From Branchiostoma floridae (Eukaryota > Chordata > Leptocardii > Amphioxiformes > Branchiostomatidae), in NCBI RefSeq assembly GCF_000003815.2, contig NC_049986.1, positions 15,651,569-15,701,701 on the forward strand: DNA of 50,133 bases, in the 5' to 3' direction. Shown here piece by piece: positions 1-12,354 of this stretch. Both the position numbers and the translations under genes were made by a program. Numbering within the stretch: position 1 is the first letter of the stretch; each line of letters begins with the position of its first letter. Below the pieces are notes generated by a model. That model made no database searches. It saw nothing but the letters and a program-made list of their open reading frames with translations, and was not told the origin of the DNA.

Positions 1-106
1 CCCCTTCCCACCTAGTTTGGTACTACCAAACATCATACTTGTTCATCCACAGTTTCTTGAGCTATGCTGACCACAAGCAAACACAAACCACACCGAACAC
101 AATGTA

Positions 107-130
107 TTCACTCACTCACTCACTCACTCA
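107..130. repeat. (CACT)n microsatellite
   Basis: About six tandem copies of the tetranucleotide CACT are readable directly. No function is implied. Confidence 0.8.
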
Positions 131-364
131 CGGCCCGTAACCACAATGGTCATAGAGACAACAGGGAGATCAAGAAGACTGGCCATAGGTGGTCAGTAGC
201 TCGGTCACTACGCTACACATGTGATAACACATATGCCTAGCAGTCCAGGTCCCAGTTGTAGTCATTTTCTTTTGATCCTTGGCGTCGCCATCATCACAAA
301 AGAAACGTCCGCGTCTCCCCAAAGAAAATCACAGGTTTGCCCCCGACCTGACAACGATTTTTTT

Positions 365-470
365 TAGTCTCTACGGACTACCAGACCGACGTCGACTTCG
401 CTGGCTGTTATAGGGGAATAATTTGCCAGGGTAGTTTTGCTACCAGAGAAGTTGGCCGGCCGCGCAGCGG
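365..470. mobile_element. Fragment of the TAGTCTCTACC-type MITE
   Basis: The stretch starts with TAGTCTCTACGG and contains a block (ataatttgccagggtagt, ttttgctaccag) that matches, in inverse orientation, the block around 4530-4610. This shows both belong to one dispersed family. No open frame and no clear second terminus are visible, so it is called a fragment. Confidence 0.5.
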
Positions 471-2469
471 GAATATTTTATCTCAAACTGTCCCTTCTAT
501 GATCAAGAGAGAAAAGAGCTCTTAATAGAAGACATCCTAATATCTCCACGTTTACAGACAAAAATAAAACTACTCTCATCTTAACGTCGCCAAACCCACA
601 CATTGCAGAAAAAGCGGGATCTTTCGTCTTCCACTGTCTCAGAAAAAGAAGTCAAGCCCAATACGTCAAACCAATAAGTTACATCTTTAAGTAAGACTAG
701 AGTAACCACTAACTATACTGTTAACCATTATTTGTCTGTCATTTTTTTGTCACTTGCAATTAGTCCTCGGTCAAGAACTTGCAATAAACTTTTTAGTATA
801 AACCTAAGCGTGGACTCCCCTGGCCAATTTCCCTTTTTTTTTTCCGAATTCTACGATCCCCTCACCCCCGTAGGAAGGCATGGTGGAGGCTAGTTTTGTT
901 GTTCTTCACGGGCGGACTGTGACGATAACGAGCTCTCATCACTCAGCAAGCTCCGCGCGACAAGCCCACATTATCCCACAAAAGCTGTCTTCACTCCTGA
1001 CCCGAAAAGCATGCGAACCCCTCTCTCACAGGAGTTACAACATTACCGACTTAACGCGAAAACACGCTGGTGACAAAAAGGCTCTTGATATTCTAAAGAT
1101 ACCCGAGAACCGACCTGTTTAGCTGTGTCAACATCACATTGGACCTGGGCTGTATTTTAGGGTAGTGTTAGACCAAGGGCGCTATGTATAAGAAGGCCTC
1201 TTATGTGAGAAGCCTTTTGTTGTTACGAGTTGTGTTTCATGATCACGAGGTATGGAAAGCTCCTGATGTAAAAACCATGCCCGGCTTAAGTCGACTTTGA
1301 CGGCACATAACGGGATTACCTTCTGTTAGCTTAACAGTTCTGCCGGTGACAGGAAGCTGGTATTCTTCCATTTCGCACGGTTCGGAGAAGAACTTTGACC
1401 GCGAATCGGCTTAGGTAGATCCATTCACTGTAGCAGCCCCTGTGGTGTAAGAGATAGACTGTAGTTAAGGGTGGAGCCGTCTTAATCCGGTTTACTTTGT
1501 CTGTCAATACCGGAAAATTACCGTTAATACCTTACCGAGACTCGTGCGTCACCATTGGAGACTCAGTACGCCTTGAAGACTAGAGGCTGCCAGGCTGTGG
1601 CTTCAGGAGGAGTACCTACAATTGCAGTGGTCGTCATTTCTGGATAAACCCCACTTTGACAGAGACTGTTGTGCGTCCACCCAAAAGGGGGAGGTGAGAA
1701 TTTTTTTCACGTTTAAAGACGACTGAGGTAAAAGGTACCGTGATTCCATTTTTGTGTTTTGACATTAGTGAATGAAAGTGTGGGCAAATTTCGCACGTAG
1801 ACTCTACGCTATTTACCAACAGTCCCCAAAGAACTGGGCATACATGAAGTCCATACACATGTAGCAAATAACAGATGGATAACATTTGGAAGTAGTATTC
1901 TGCATTTTTGTAGTGATACTAGTGCGTGAGCTATATAGGCGTACAAGGGAGAAATTTTTGGAACAGGGACAGGATGGCTTGTATGACCATGAACTCGTGT
2001 ATGAAGTAACCTAAACAGCATGTTTTCCTTTTTTTCTTGTACGTATATGCCTTTTACTAGCCTTTCAGTACATTGAGACTTAATTCCGAGTTGCTATAAT
2101 ATGAAACTTGTTATAATAGTCATTTTGCATTCAATCATCTAAGCGTTCAATGTTTCTGTCTCAAACTCTAGCATTCGTCATCTATCATATTTTTTTATTT
2201 GCGAAAGTCCTATTTCTCCTCACAAAGTTTTAAACCTTTGCCAGTAAAAATGTACTGTCCGTCACTCTATATGAACAAAAAGTACAATTGAAACAAAAAA
2301 TACAGTACAAAATGTCCAGAAAACGTCCCGAAAAATGAAACCCAAATGTTCTAGAAGCAGTTCAGTGGGGTTTTTTTTATTGCCATGGGGAATAATATAC
2401 AAATGCAAAAAAAAAAACTGAACAGAAAACAGCCTCCCATAAATCATTGGTTTGTTTGGTTCAGTCAGC

Positions 2470-3389
2470 TGAATAACGTCGGCGTTTTCTGCCTTCTCTC
2501 TACTGTACACCGTCCTAGTGTAGCATCCAAACCCATTACTGCTGTCGGGTCTCTTCGTCCGCTATCGTAAATTTGCGCTCTTAAGAGAGGGCGAAGAGAC
2601 TCGGCAGCTATAATAATGGGTTTGCATACTGGACTTGATACACCTATAACGTTACAGACAAAAAATACAGTCGCGACAAAACATACAGCACATTTCGAAA
2701 ACTGTCTATACTCTTGTATCATTAAGCGTAGCAAAGACTTGAGCATGTTTTGGGTTGATATATGGTCAAAGACTCGGCAGCTATATAATAGCTTAGGACG
2801 CCAGGCTCACACCATACAATGTACGTACAAAGATTTACCAATGTAGGGCATCTCATTAGGCACAGCTAAGACTTTGACATGTTTCGGGTCACTACATGGT
2901 CAAAGACTCGGCAGCAATAATAGGTTTGGACACTAGGCTAACGCCATCCGTACCAAGATCTCCCGACTTTGGCACCTTCTCTCTACCGTACACCGTCCTA
3001 ACCTAGTATCAAAACCCATTATAGTTGCCTCTTCGTCCTCTATTGCAAATTTACGCACGAGAGAGAGAAGGGACTGGGACTGGAATAAGTCCTTTGGCCA
3101 TCTCATTAGACTTAGCTTAGACTTCGACATATTTCGGGTCGCTACATGGTCGGAGACTCGGCAGCTATAATAATGATAGGTTTGGACACCAAGCTCACAC
3201 CATACAATGTACGTACCGAGATCTACCAAGTGTAAGGCATCTCATTATAGTTAAGCATGAGACCAGGACATGTTTCGGGTCAATACATGGTCAGACAGCC
3301 TATACTCGGCAGCCTATATCCTATAACGGTTTGGACACTAGGCTAACGCCATCCGTACCGAGATCTACCAAGTGTTGGGCTTCTCATTA
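2470..3389. repeat. Degenerate tandem repeat, about 130-bp spacing
   Basis: The block AGACTCGGCAGC(T)AT recurs near 2600, 2768, 2899, 3157 and 3309. It is usually preceded by a 'gggtcactacatggtca'-like segment and followed by 'ggtttggacactaggct' and 'gccatccgtaccgagatct' segments. A second block, CTCTCTACYGTACACCGTCC, appears near 2495 and 2975. Units are interrupted and diverged. The overlapping short open frames on both strands are products of the repeat and are not called as genes. Confidence 0.6.
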
Positions 3390-3682
3390 TAGTCTCTACC
3401 AGACGCCCGTCTGGTGGAACAGAAATAGGAGACTTTGGCCAAGTAGGAGTTAATCTTTATCATGCCCGAAGGCTAATTGCAAAGAACGTGAAGCAGTGGT
3501 ATACATCATTGTATACTCAACATAGAAGGAAAATGATATCTATAATTGGCCTAGGAGTGAAATGACCGGCTGGCGGTGATGAAATAAGTCCTCTGGCCGG
3601 CTGATTCCCCTAGCGTACTATCGACTCTATTTGTCCAATTTCTACTGTTAGACCACCGATCCACTTAGCCTGGTAGAGGCTA
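3390..3682. mobile_element. MITE, TAGTCTCTACC termini, diverged 9-bp duplication
   Basis: The left end TAGTCTCTACCAGA is inverted at the right end (gcctggtagaggcta). The flanks are ttctcatta on the left and ctctcgtta on the right, 7 of 9 identical, which suits an old 9-bp target duplication. The interior is noncoding. Termini and duplication length match the better-preserved copy at 17162-17433, so both are placed in one family, possibly Mutator-like on duplication length alone. Confidence 0.55.
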
Positions 3683-4439
3683 CTCTCGTTAGGCGTAGTT
3701 GAGACCAGGGTGTGATGCGGGTCACTACATGGTCAGCATGAGCCCTGCCTGCTCCACTATGTCCAGTAGAATCCCCTCATACTCACGCGCAACAATTCCT
3801 CACATACTGCATGCACCACGTCCGGGTACTGAGAGTGCTATGATCATTTTACCAGACGCAGATGAATGCAGAGTGCAGACACTTGAACGTATGTTCATAG
3901 AGAAATGCTTTAAAGGAACTCGTCCAATGGTTTTTATGTGATAAAACTATTCATATAGATAAGATTGTAACGGACATATTTTGGAATGCTTTTGCAGATA
4001 TGGCTTATGTTAATTACAGTGTATGGTTCAAAATGAAATAACAGTGTAGCTACAGTGTAGTCAACTTAGTGCAAGTCACAGCACTAGGGCTTTGAGGGAG
4101 ATGTAATTAAGAGACGAACACTTTGCCAAAACTGGAACAGACTTTGCTCAAACAACCCAGACTTAGTCAGCCTCTACATGGGATGCACAGTGCAGAAGAA
4201 AAGCGGAAAACAACAGAACTTAGTCACCTTACAAATATGACATATGCGGCAGGGGCGACTAGCCGTTTAGCTATTCTATGACCAATGCTGTAGGGCTGAT
4301 GTGAATCAGGGTTTTACCGTGATCAATACTGACTTCGAGGGCTATATATCTGTATACAGGGCAAACATATTACTTTGGCTTGTAAGAATGTCCCATCGGA
4401 AGCCTGATTCGTGAGACATACAATGTACAAGCAATAACT

Positions 4440-4850
4440 GGTCGACCGGTCACCATGGACAGATTGACCTAGCCTCCACCAGGCCTTCCTACGTATACGG
4501 GGATCGTAAAAATCGGAAAATTGGCCAGTCAACTCCTGCTGGTAGCAAAACTCCCCTGGTAGATTATTCTCCCTATAATTGCCAGCGTAGTCAGTCTGTA
4601 GTCTCCAGGCAGACGTGTCAGATGGATACAAAAGAGAAGAATTTGGCCAAATAGGGACAAATACGTTACTATGGGTTTTCAGCCAGTCTTTTGCAGATTA
4701 TTTAGCAAGCGGCCAGTCAGTTTACTCCTAAGCCAATTAACTCCTACTAGACGTTTTACCTTTAATTCCCAACTTGGCCAAATTCCCCCATTACTATTCG
4801 GCCATGCGGGAGTCTGGTAGAGACTAGTCAGTCTGGTAGAGATTGACCGA
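4440..4850. mobile_element. Compound of MITE copies, same family
   Basis: Several family ends occur together: 'cctagcctccaccagg' near 4470, 'gtagtctccaggcagac' near 4600 and two 'agtctggtagaga' ends near 4810-4845. Internal pieces match the inverted block at 365-470. Boundaries of single copies cannot be fixed by eye. No coding capacity is seen. Confidence 0.45.
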
Positions 4851-5055
4851 TGGATGGGTGGGCGTGGAGCGGCACAGCCGGCTCCTGGTCCCCATCAATC
4901 CCTCCCAACACATCATCTCCCCGCTTTGATGTACCCAGCGTGAAGGAGCAAACATGGCGGGGGGACATACTGCTGGCCGTACCACCCACACTATTAAAAC
5001 AGAGCTGTTGTGGTTAAACTTAAAGTTATAGAATAGAGTGAATAATGTTTAATAA

Positions 5056-5265
5056 ATTAGAATAGAATAGAATAGAATAGAGTATTGTAGAGTAGAGTAG
5101 TGTAGAGTAGAGTAGTGTAGAGTAGAGTAGAGTAGAGTAGAGTAGAGTAGAGTAGAGTAGAGTAGAGTAGAGTAGAGTAGAGTAGAGTAGAGTAGAGTAG
5201 AGTAGAGTAGAGTAGAGTAGAGTAGAGTAGAGTAGAGTAGAGTAGAGTAGAGCAGAACAGAATAG
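5056..5265. repeat. Pentanucleotide microsatellite (AGAAT/AGAGT)n
   Basis: About forty tandem five-base units; both edges are AGAAT/GAATA-like and the centre is homogenised AGAGT. It abuts a LINE 3'-end fragment at 5267-5345 in the position where such LINEs carry a short 3' repeat tail. The open frame across it on the minus strand (repeated LLYST) is an artefact of the repeat. Confidence 0.9.
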
Positions 5266-5266
5266 A

Positions 5267-5345
5267 ACGAAGACCTTTTTATTGCACCTTATTGCCAAGC
5301 ATGGCCTAAGTACAGCTCACAACAAAACCTGTCCCGAATCCAAGT
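5267..5345 (-). mobile_element. CR1/L2-type LINE, 3'-end fragment
   Basis: Read on the plus strand, 'gaagacctttttattgcacc' followed by 'cctaagtacagctcacaaca' parallels the 3' untranslated end of the long LINE (24476-24530, 'gaagacctttattgtacag' then 'ctaagtacaggtcacaaca'). Only the terminal ~80 bp survive. Its 3' end points into the pentanucleotide array. Confidence 0.65.
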
Positions 5346-8300
5346 TGATACGTACAAAACACACAGAAATAAGTAAAACAGACATTTCTTTCGATAGGAC
5401 TAGGAGGTTTGCTTGCTGTATCAGAAATATCCATACTTACACAGGTGGACACATAGAGGATCATAGAAAGCCTATGAAGCGCAAACTGTTCCATTAACCA
5501 CCCCTCATCATCACTGGCTATAGAGTGTTTATAAAGTAGGACACAAATGTTGAATAATGTGTGCCCGGACAAAGTCCATTGCAGTTGCTTCTGCAAGCGT
5601 ACTTGTCTTTCATTTAAGATAACGATTAAAAATGAAAGAGGCTGCTTCAATTCAGTTCAATCAAATTACCAATAGTCTGAACGGACAGTTACCGCACATT
5701 GAACATGGTAGCTATTGGGAGGAATTTGTGACCACGTTAACACTATCTTACCTGTTTCATATATATGTTGTAACATAGAGTTGACTCTCATCACACAAAT
5801 ATGGTCAAGATGGCTAGATGTGTAAATGTTAATCTACAATCTGCAAAATCTGTAAAAATATGCAAGTCAGCCTATGGCTGCAATATACGTTTTCTACCAG
5901 ATCAGATTTATCTACTAAATCATTCACTGACTTCATTCATTCATTCAAATTGAACTTCAGTTCGTTTCCTACCTGGTCTACATAGATGTAAACACCACGA
6001 GGGGGTGTATGTTAAATGCTGTTTGCATAAGTAGATACTCTGTACTATCAACAGCTTCAAGTATGTTTCTTTTGAAATACAATGGTATATAACAATATTT
6101 TGATGCATTCTATGGGCTTCTTATTTCAATCTTATCTTCTTAGTTGCTTGAACAACGCTAATATCTATCCAGATGATAACGATATGGTGATTTGAAAGAG
6201 CTTTATCATATACAAAATCTGCATCAGTATGTTCTATGTAAACCATTTCTTAACTGTTTCGTTCACAAGAATTGGAATAGTTATTCGGAAAAATTACCGA
6301 AAGGAACACTAGATACATAGTTGTCAGAGTTTTCTTAACATTTCTTTGGAAAGGTTTCTAGTAAATCTGTAACATTTTGTTTACAATATCTAACACCAAA
6401 TGTCCGCACCTAATTTTTGCGCCTAATACCTAATTATTGCTAAACCATAAGAGGCTATATCAGTCATAGTAATACTAGTGTGTTCGTTCCTTTATACACT
6501 ACAATAGCTTGTCTTTACTTTTTACTACAATATGTATTTAGTATGTACTTACTGAGCTGTACAAGTGTACAGATATTTGTTTTTGAAAGCTTTATTTGTT
6601 GCCATCTTTATGGGATATATTTTATACATGCTTTGTCGTTTTTCATTAGGCATATCTGCACACAACTATATCCAACTAGCCAATATTTGCAATCACCCTA
6701 TAAACATACGTACATTGATCCATGAACTTCATGCACATACATTGCTGATAAAAAAGAGATCTTATTGATGAAAACGTTAATTTTCAACCAACAGAAAACG
6801 CCGATGATAAAGTATGTTGAAGTGTACATATGGCGCTCAGTATCTGTTGAATCTATGATACTTATGGTTACTTTCGTTGATATCTTCCTGTGCTTGGTGC
6901 TACATATACAAAGGTTGTTTTTTTTAAATGTTTGATTAACCAGTAGTATGTTTTCAGAGAATGTTGCATTATTGCCGTCAATGTGCTATATTTTACAATA
7001 ATGTCGACGAAGCCAAATTTAGCCACACGTCCCTGCAGGTACATTCATTGCATTTCTTTCAGATCAGAACTTGCTCGGGTCTAAATTTTTGTTAAAGGTC
7101 AACTTAAAACCGCATTGTAAAAGCTATATTCATAACTAATAGTCATACATTATCCGAGTTTTATCTATTCAATATCAGTTCTTTTTGCGACAAGCATTCG
7201 GTCTGAAAAGCGATAAAAAAAGTTAGATGATTTAAGCAATAGAATGCCAGTATTTTTCGTGAATTCGTTCGTCCTTGGCTGATACATTAAAAAGAATCTT
7301 GTATGCACTATGATGTACTTTTATTCGTGACATACCCATTGTTGACCTAATTAAACCACTTAGAACATATCATGAAGCCTGTTCGCACCAAGAATGAGAT
7401 TGCTGACTCCAGCTTTAGGAGCTAAATTTGTAAACATGAAGAAATATTTCATTTGCGTCACCGCCGGGCTGAATATAGAATACTTCATCCTGTCTTGACA
7501 ACAAGGATTTCTGAAGAAGAAAAACTACCAGAAAAAAATATCGTAAAGATATTTATGATTTCACCTTCTCAAAAAGTGTCTATAAGTTTTATTTCAATGT
7601 AGATAGGAAGAAATGATGTTTACTGACTGATCACTAAAACGGTTGATATTCATTACTGCAATACAAATACAGTGTCTCAGCAAAGAACTATAATTGACAA
7701 AGCGTTTTGTTTTATGCCTTTTTTATAATGGGGCCTTAACATATAGAAATGTGCCTTTTGTCCACTTCAAACTGGACAGAGGAAAACGACTAACTTTTAC
7801 CATATGGTATATGGATCATCAGGCTAAAGAAAACACGGATGCACATTTTGAGAACTGTTTTCTCGTCTCCAGCTTTGGATGTTTGGCAGAAATTTTTGAC
7901 CCTCCTAACCATCCTTAACTTCTCATCTTAAACATGTGTGATGTGCATCATCTTAAGCAGATGTTTTCGAACAAATTCTTTTCTAGATGTTACTGGCTCA
8001 GAATGCAACGACAAACATTCCACTTTGCACATCTATGTAACAACTTTCATCACAAAATGCCTATTCGTGTCACTTTATGACCAATATATATCATTCTGCT
8101 CTCTATGCAAAATATTGTGAGGTACAAAACCCAAACATCTGTCCTCTATCTATTAGTTTTCAATCGCTTTTGCTTTCTCTTCATCCATTTCTACTGGAAC
8201 CGGCTATATTGTAATCAATATGATTCAATGGCGATTACAGTATAAATGTTAAATATACAAATATCAAATAATAAAGATATTAATAGGACCAATAAATCTG

Positions 8301-8480
8301 ACTAAAGATAACGTTATGCATGCTGCTACTTTATGAGATTGATCACATGACATCTATTTGCAGTGTAATACAGCACAGGGTGACTTATTGACTTTTTCAA
8401 AGTTTATTTTATTTTCATAATTCTAGCTTGATATCAGCAAAAACCATTATGAGTTATGTTATGGTTTCATTGTAACTAAT
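5346..8480. other. AT-rich noncoding DNA
   Basis: More than 3 kb of AT-rich sequence without any open frame carrying recognisable motifs and without clear repeats. The short frames at 6480-6768 and 7694-8120 lack domain features. Confidence 0.5.
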
Positions 8481-8549
8481 ATTGGATATTGGATAAATAT
8501 TGGATGGACGTGTGTTATTCTACGTCGTTTGTACATTATAAAGTTAAAG

Positions 8550-9480
8550 AGTCCAGGAAGACTAGTGGTGTTCCCTCTCTGATAATCTGCAATTTGTATT
8601 TTTGCATCAACTTTATTTATTCATTCATTTATCTATTTATTGAGATTGCACACAATGCAATACATGGCCAAAACAGACAGCTTAGCTGATATTGGGTGGC
8701 AACACATACAAACATTTACAGTTATCATAGAATACACATAATTAACTTTTTTACGAAGATAAACAAGATTCTACATATAGAGGGACCCTTAGCTCTGTAC
8801 CGCTGTCTGTTCGGCTAATGTTAAGTAGTGCAGGAAGACTAGCGGTGTTGTCTCTCTAATAAATATAGAAAAAGTGGGACACAATCTGTACGCCCCGTGT
8901 TGCAATTACGAGTAGCCCTCGGGCAAGAACTTGCAAAATAAATAAACTGATAAAGTTGTATTTTTGCGGTGACTTTATTCCGAAGCTTAGATTATACCTT
9001 GAGTTCTGTACCGTTGTCTGCGCTGTCTGTTCGGCTAAGTAGTGCAGGAAGACTAGTGGTGTCCCCTCTCTAATACTCTTCAAAGTTGCATGTTTGCATT
9101 AACTTTATTACAAAGATAAACAAGATTCTGCAAACAAAGGGACCCTGAAATTTGTACCGTTGTCTGCGCTGTCTGTTCGCCAATGTTAAATAGTGCAGGA
9201 AGACTGTTTGCTGGAGAGACTACTGTCTCTCTAATAAAGTATTTTTGCATTGACATTATTTTGAAGACAAAAAAGATTCCACAAAGAGAGGGATCCTGAT
9301 GAGATCTGTACTGTTGTCTACGATGCCTGTTCAGCTAATGTTAAGTGGTGCAGGAAGATTAGCGGTGTTGCCTCTACAATAAAGTTGCATTTTTGCGTTA
9401 ACTTTGTTACGAAGATAAACAACAATATTCTTCATAGGGAGGGACCCCGACTTCTGTACCGTTGTCTGCGCTGTCTGTTC
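8550..9480. repeat. Degenerate tandem repeat, about 150-bp unit
   Basis: The phrase TAGTGCAGGAAGACT recurs near 8826, 9040, 9191 and (as tggtgcaggaagatt) 9346, with a weaker relative near 8552. Each is preceded by a 'ctgtaccgttgtctgcgctg' segment and followed by 'tctctaataaa', 'ttttgcattaactttatta' and 'agataaacaagattc' segments. Spacings of about 214, 151 and 155 bp indicate unequal growth and decay. Each unit brings an AATAAA-like hexamer. No coding capacity. Confidence 0.65.
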
Positions 9481-9489
9481 TGCGGAAGG

Positions 9490-10629
9490 TCGGGACCCTG
9501 ACCCCGCCACATACCCAGGTCTGCCCGGTCAGCCCATTCCCTGGCGCAGCGGCCGCTTTTGGAACAACAAACACCGCGATGACGTGATAGGTTAAGGGTA
9601 AAGAATTACTCCAATTCCGTTAATTAGAAACCTCGTGTATATGCAAGCGAACAAACTTGTAACGTGTCTGGGCTTGCAGTGTAGGAAATGACTTGGTTGG
9701 GAAACAAGACACTGTTGCTGTTTGCGTAGAACGTTCTTGACGTAAAAGGTATACACACTGCGCGCGCCAATCACACAGAGGTAGGTGATATCGTAGTACT
9801 CTTGTAGTGAAGTTGTGTTTTAAGAAATGCCTGCTTATATACACAGTTCCTACAGAAAGTGTCGATGAGAAGGCAGAGCACTACAGTACTACAAGTTACG
9901 CTAGCTGTAACTTCAATAATACTATGATTTCGTAAGCATTGATGTCGGTTGTGAGGAAGTAGTGCTCAACGTGTAGTAGGCTCCTAAATTAGAGTTTTCT
10001 TTTACAGAACCAGTTAATCTCACCTGCTAACATTTCAATACCTGTCAGACATCTTCCTCAGAGCTTCTATAGCTAACTGGAGTTCTGGTTCTGACTCGAA
10101 ACGTCAGTAGGTGAGAATAATTGGTTGTGCAAATGAAAACTCCAATGTCCTATGACCTACCAACTCGATGAAATTATTTTCTGTCGAAGTCTACATGTGG
10201 AAATACATGTGCGATTACAATACATTGGCAGGTTCTTAGCATTTATAAAAAGAAACATATATCTATTGTTGATCACCAATTGTAACGTGTTGCTTTCTGT
10301 GATAAGACAATTAAGAAATACAAAACTAAACAGCTACATGCAAACTCCATTTTGATTTGATCATTCAAAACAAGTACCAAAAGACATTTATCAGTGAGGA
10401 GCTACTAGGCCTACATGATTTTAATCTGATTTCATTTATTCTTTGATTTGTAGTTGCTTTTGACATGCAATGATCTGACCACCATACATATTCGTATGTC
10501 TTTGTCAGTTCATGATCATGACTATGATAACAGTAATAAAATGGACGTTTCCTCATAAAAGACGAAAACTGCTATGTATGATATTTTCGTGAAGCATTTG
10601 CCTATCAATTCAGTCATTCACCATCAATG
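9490..10629. other. Noncoding DNA up to assembly gap
   Basis: Short open frames occur but none has a recognisable domain. A brief GC-richer patch lies at 9480-9580. Nothing else can be supported. Confidence 0.45.
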
Positions 10630-10729
10630 NNNNNNNNNNNNNNNNNNNNNNNNNNNNNNNNNNNNNNNNNNNNNNNNNNNNNNNNNNNNNNNNNNNNNNN
10701 NNNNNNNNNNNNNNNNNNNNNNNNNNNNN
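10630..10729. other. Assembly gap (100 N)
   Basis: Run of exactly 100 N, the usual placeholder for a gap of unknown size. Confidence 0.99.
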
Positions 10730-10889
10730 ACGTGTTTGAGGTACATAATAAACTGGGGTACTTATGTATTGTGCGGTGCTTAAGCTATGTTGTGCATAAA
10801 GCAAAAATATTAACAACTGTTTAAGATTCGGTAATCAACGTGAAGCCCGAATCTTCGAGAATCCGAAAAGGCTGCTCAAAAACCTATTT

Positions 10890-11215
10890 CGAGATTGACG
10901 GTGAACTATTGTATGTCAATGATATAAAAAGACTCTGTTTAGTTAGTAATATATAGAAAGTAGATTCCCTCACATTAGACACATGGATAGTACTGACAAG
11001 TTTATATTCCTCGTGTGTTTTAACAAACCGACCATAGCTAAACCCATACAGTCCTACATTTTTCACGATTACCAAGAAGCGAGAAGAAGCCAAACCTCTG
11101 TGTAAGACTAGATCTCTGATACTTTGATATGTATAATGTGTTTTGACTCGTTGTGACCTGTGCTTAGCTCGGTTGGGCAAAAATGTACAATAAAGGTCTT
11201 CATATATTCATTCAT
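10890..11215 (+). mobile_element. CR1/L2-type LINE, 3'-truncated-ORF2 fragment
   Basis: The plus strand encodes a decayed copy of the last ~50 residues of the ORF2 at 24560-28081: a match to the D-MYVNDR segment, then HMDSTDKFIFL and KPTIAKPIQSYIF. The frame then breaks in the KKREEA-like tail. It continues into a 3' end with AATAAAGGTCTTCAT and ATTCATTCATT, the same terminal tail as the long copy. It is 5'-truncated, as expected of incomplete target-primed reverse transcription. Confidence 0.85.
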
Positions 11216-12164
11216 TAAAACTAATAAAAGTTATAAAAGTTTCGTGTACACATTAAAAGTTGGAGACCAACTGATAGGATTGCCTGCCTTACTCGGGCTT
11301 TTTGGGGATTCGAAGGGCCGTGTGTGTGTGGGGGGGGGGGTACTTATTTGGTCAAGAGCGTGTTCATTTTCTTTTATCAAATTGATTAGTTTTGCAATCT
11401 AAGCGAGATGATAGAGTTTTTGACAGAAACATGCATTCCTAATCGTATATATAGTTACCCGAAATAGAATGAGGTTTAGTGGGTCTGCGTTGGTTGGCAT
11501 TGTGATTTCCATAAAGGAGCTTGGGACTAGCACTATCAAAATAATATCAACACAGCTCCCACGAATCATCGACGGCAGCTTATATACCAAAAAGAGATCN
11601 NNNNNNNNNNNNNNNNNNNNNNNNNNNNNNNNNNNNNNNNNNNNNNNNNNNNNNNNNNNNNNNNNNNNNNNNNNNNNNNNNNNNNNNNNNNNNNNNNNNN
11701 NNNNNNNNCAACAAAGATGGCGGTCGTTGATTCTTCGTCATAGCGTTCGGTACCACGTGACATGGCAAGTTCAAAGGTGAAAAAAACATCAATATGGTGA
11801 ACAATATGGTGGATCTTTCTTTCAAGATTTTTAAAATTTTGCAATTCTGAAAGAACATTATTTTGACATTGGAAGAAAATTGAAGATGATTCTCAAGAAA
11901 TAAGAAATTAAACAATTAATTTATTTTTTTGCTCTCTGTGACTTCCTCTGTCTAAGCCATGCAGCGAATTTACTGTATTTGTCGACTTGGAATATAAAGA
12001 GCTGTAGAGTAGAATGTTCGGGTGACACCGTACATCTGCTCATCCTTACAATAATGTTATGTAATTCTGTATGGAGCCATGGGAGGCTCTTCCTTTGGCA
12101 AAAAAAAAAAAAACAACATGCGGACAGCTGCAGAGTTTATAAATCTGTAAAACCCTGACCAATG
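11216..12164. other. Noncoding DNA with assembly gap
   Basis: Contains a GT/G-rich run near 11320-11340 and the 11600-11708 gap. No gene can be supported. Confidence 0.5.
11600..11708. other. Assembly gap (109 N)
   Basis: Run of N. Confidence 0.99.
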
Positions 12165-12354
12165 CTAGCCTCCCTTCAGTCTTCGAACGGGGATGGTTTT
12201 TGTCTCGAGACGGGGCAAACTCCTTTCCAAGGCAAACTCCCTTTCCGGCATAAGAGAACCTAGCCAAAGTTTAAAATTGCGAACCAGCGCCCCCCCCCCC
12301 CCCCATTTTTAAAAATAAAAACCAGCTCCGTTCGAAGACTGCAACGGAGGCTAG
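12165..12354. mobile_element. Short foldback MITE, CTAGCCTCC termini
   Basis: The left arm (ctagcctcccttcagtcttc, then gaacgg and ggtttttgt) is inverted at the right end (aaaaacca, ccgttcgaagactg, cggaggctag), giving arms of about 40 bp. The loop contains a C homopolymer of about 17 bases. Flanks (gaccaatg and accaaagc) are only loosely similar, so a target duplication is not claimed. Confidence 0.65.

Larger units (their letters stand above)
1..2460. other. Intergenic DNA, no supported gene
   Basis: No open frame here shows a recognisable domain or codon-like behaviour; the short frames at 880-1122, 1634-1885 and 1809-2021 overlap each other on opposite strands and look like chance. A (CACT)n microsatellite lies near 110-130, and a diverged inverted-repeat transposon fragment lies near 365-470. 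The rest looks like unique noncoding sequence. Confidence 0.5.

Noticed and set aside
880-1122. 80-codon frame
   Set aside because: No domain, no splice context and no support beyond being open.
5026-5298. Minus-strand frame of repeated LLYST
   Set aside because: Translation of the AGAGT microsatellite.
10730-10775. LINE match (gtttgaggtac) next to the first gap
   Set aside because: Only an 11-base match to the long LINE; could be chance.
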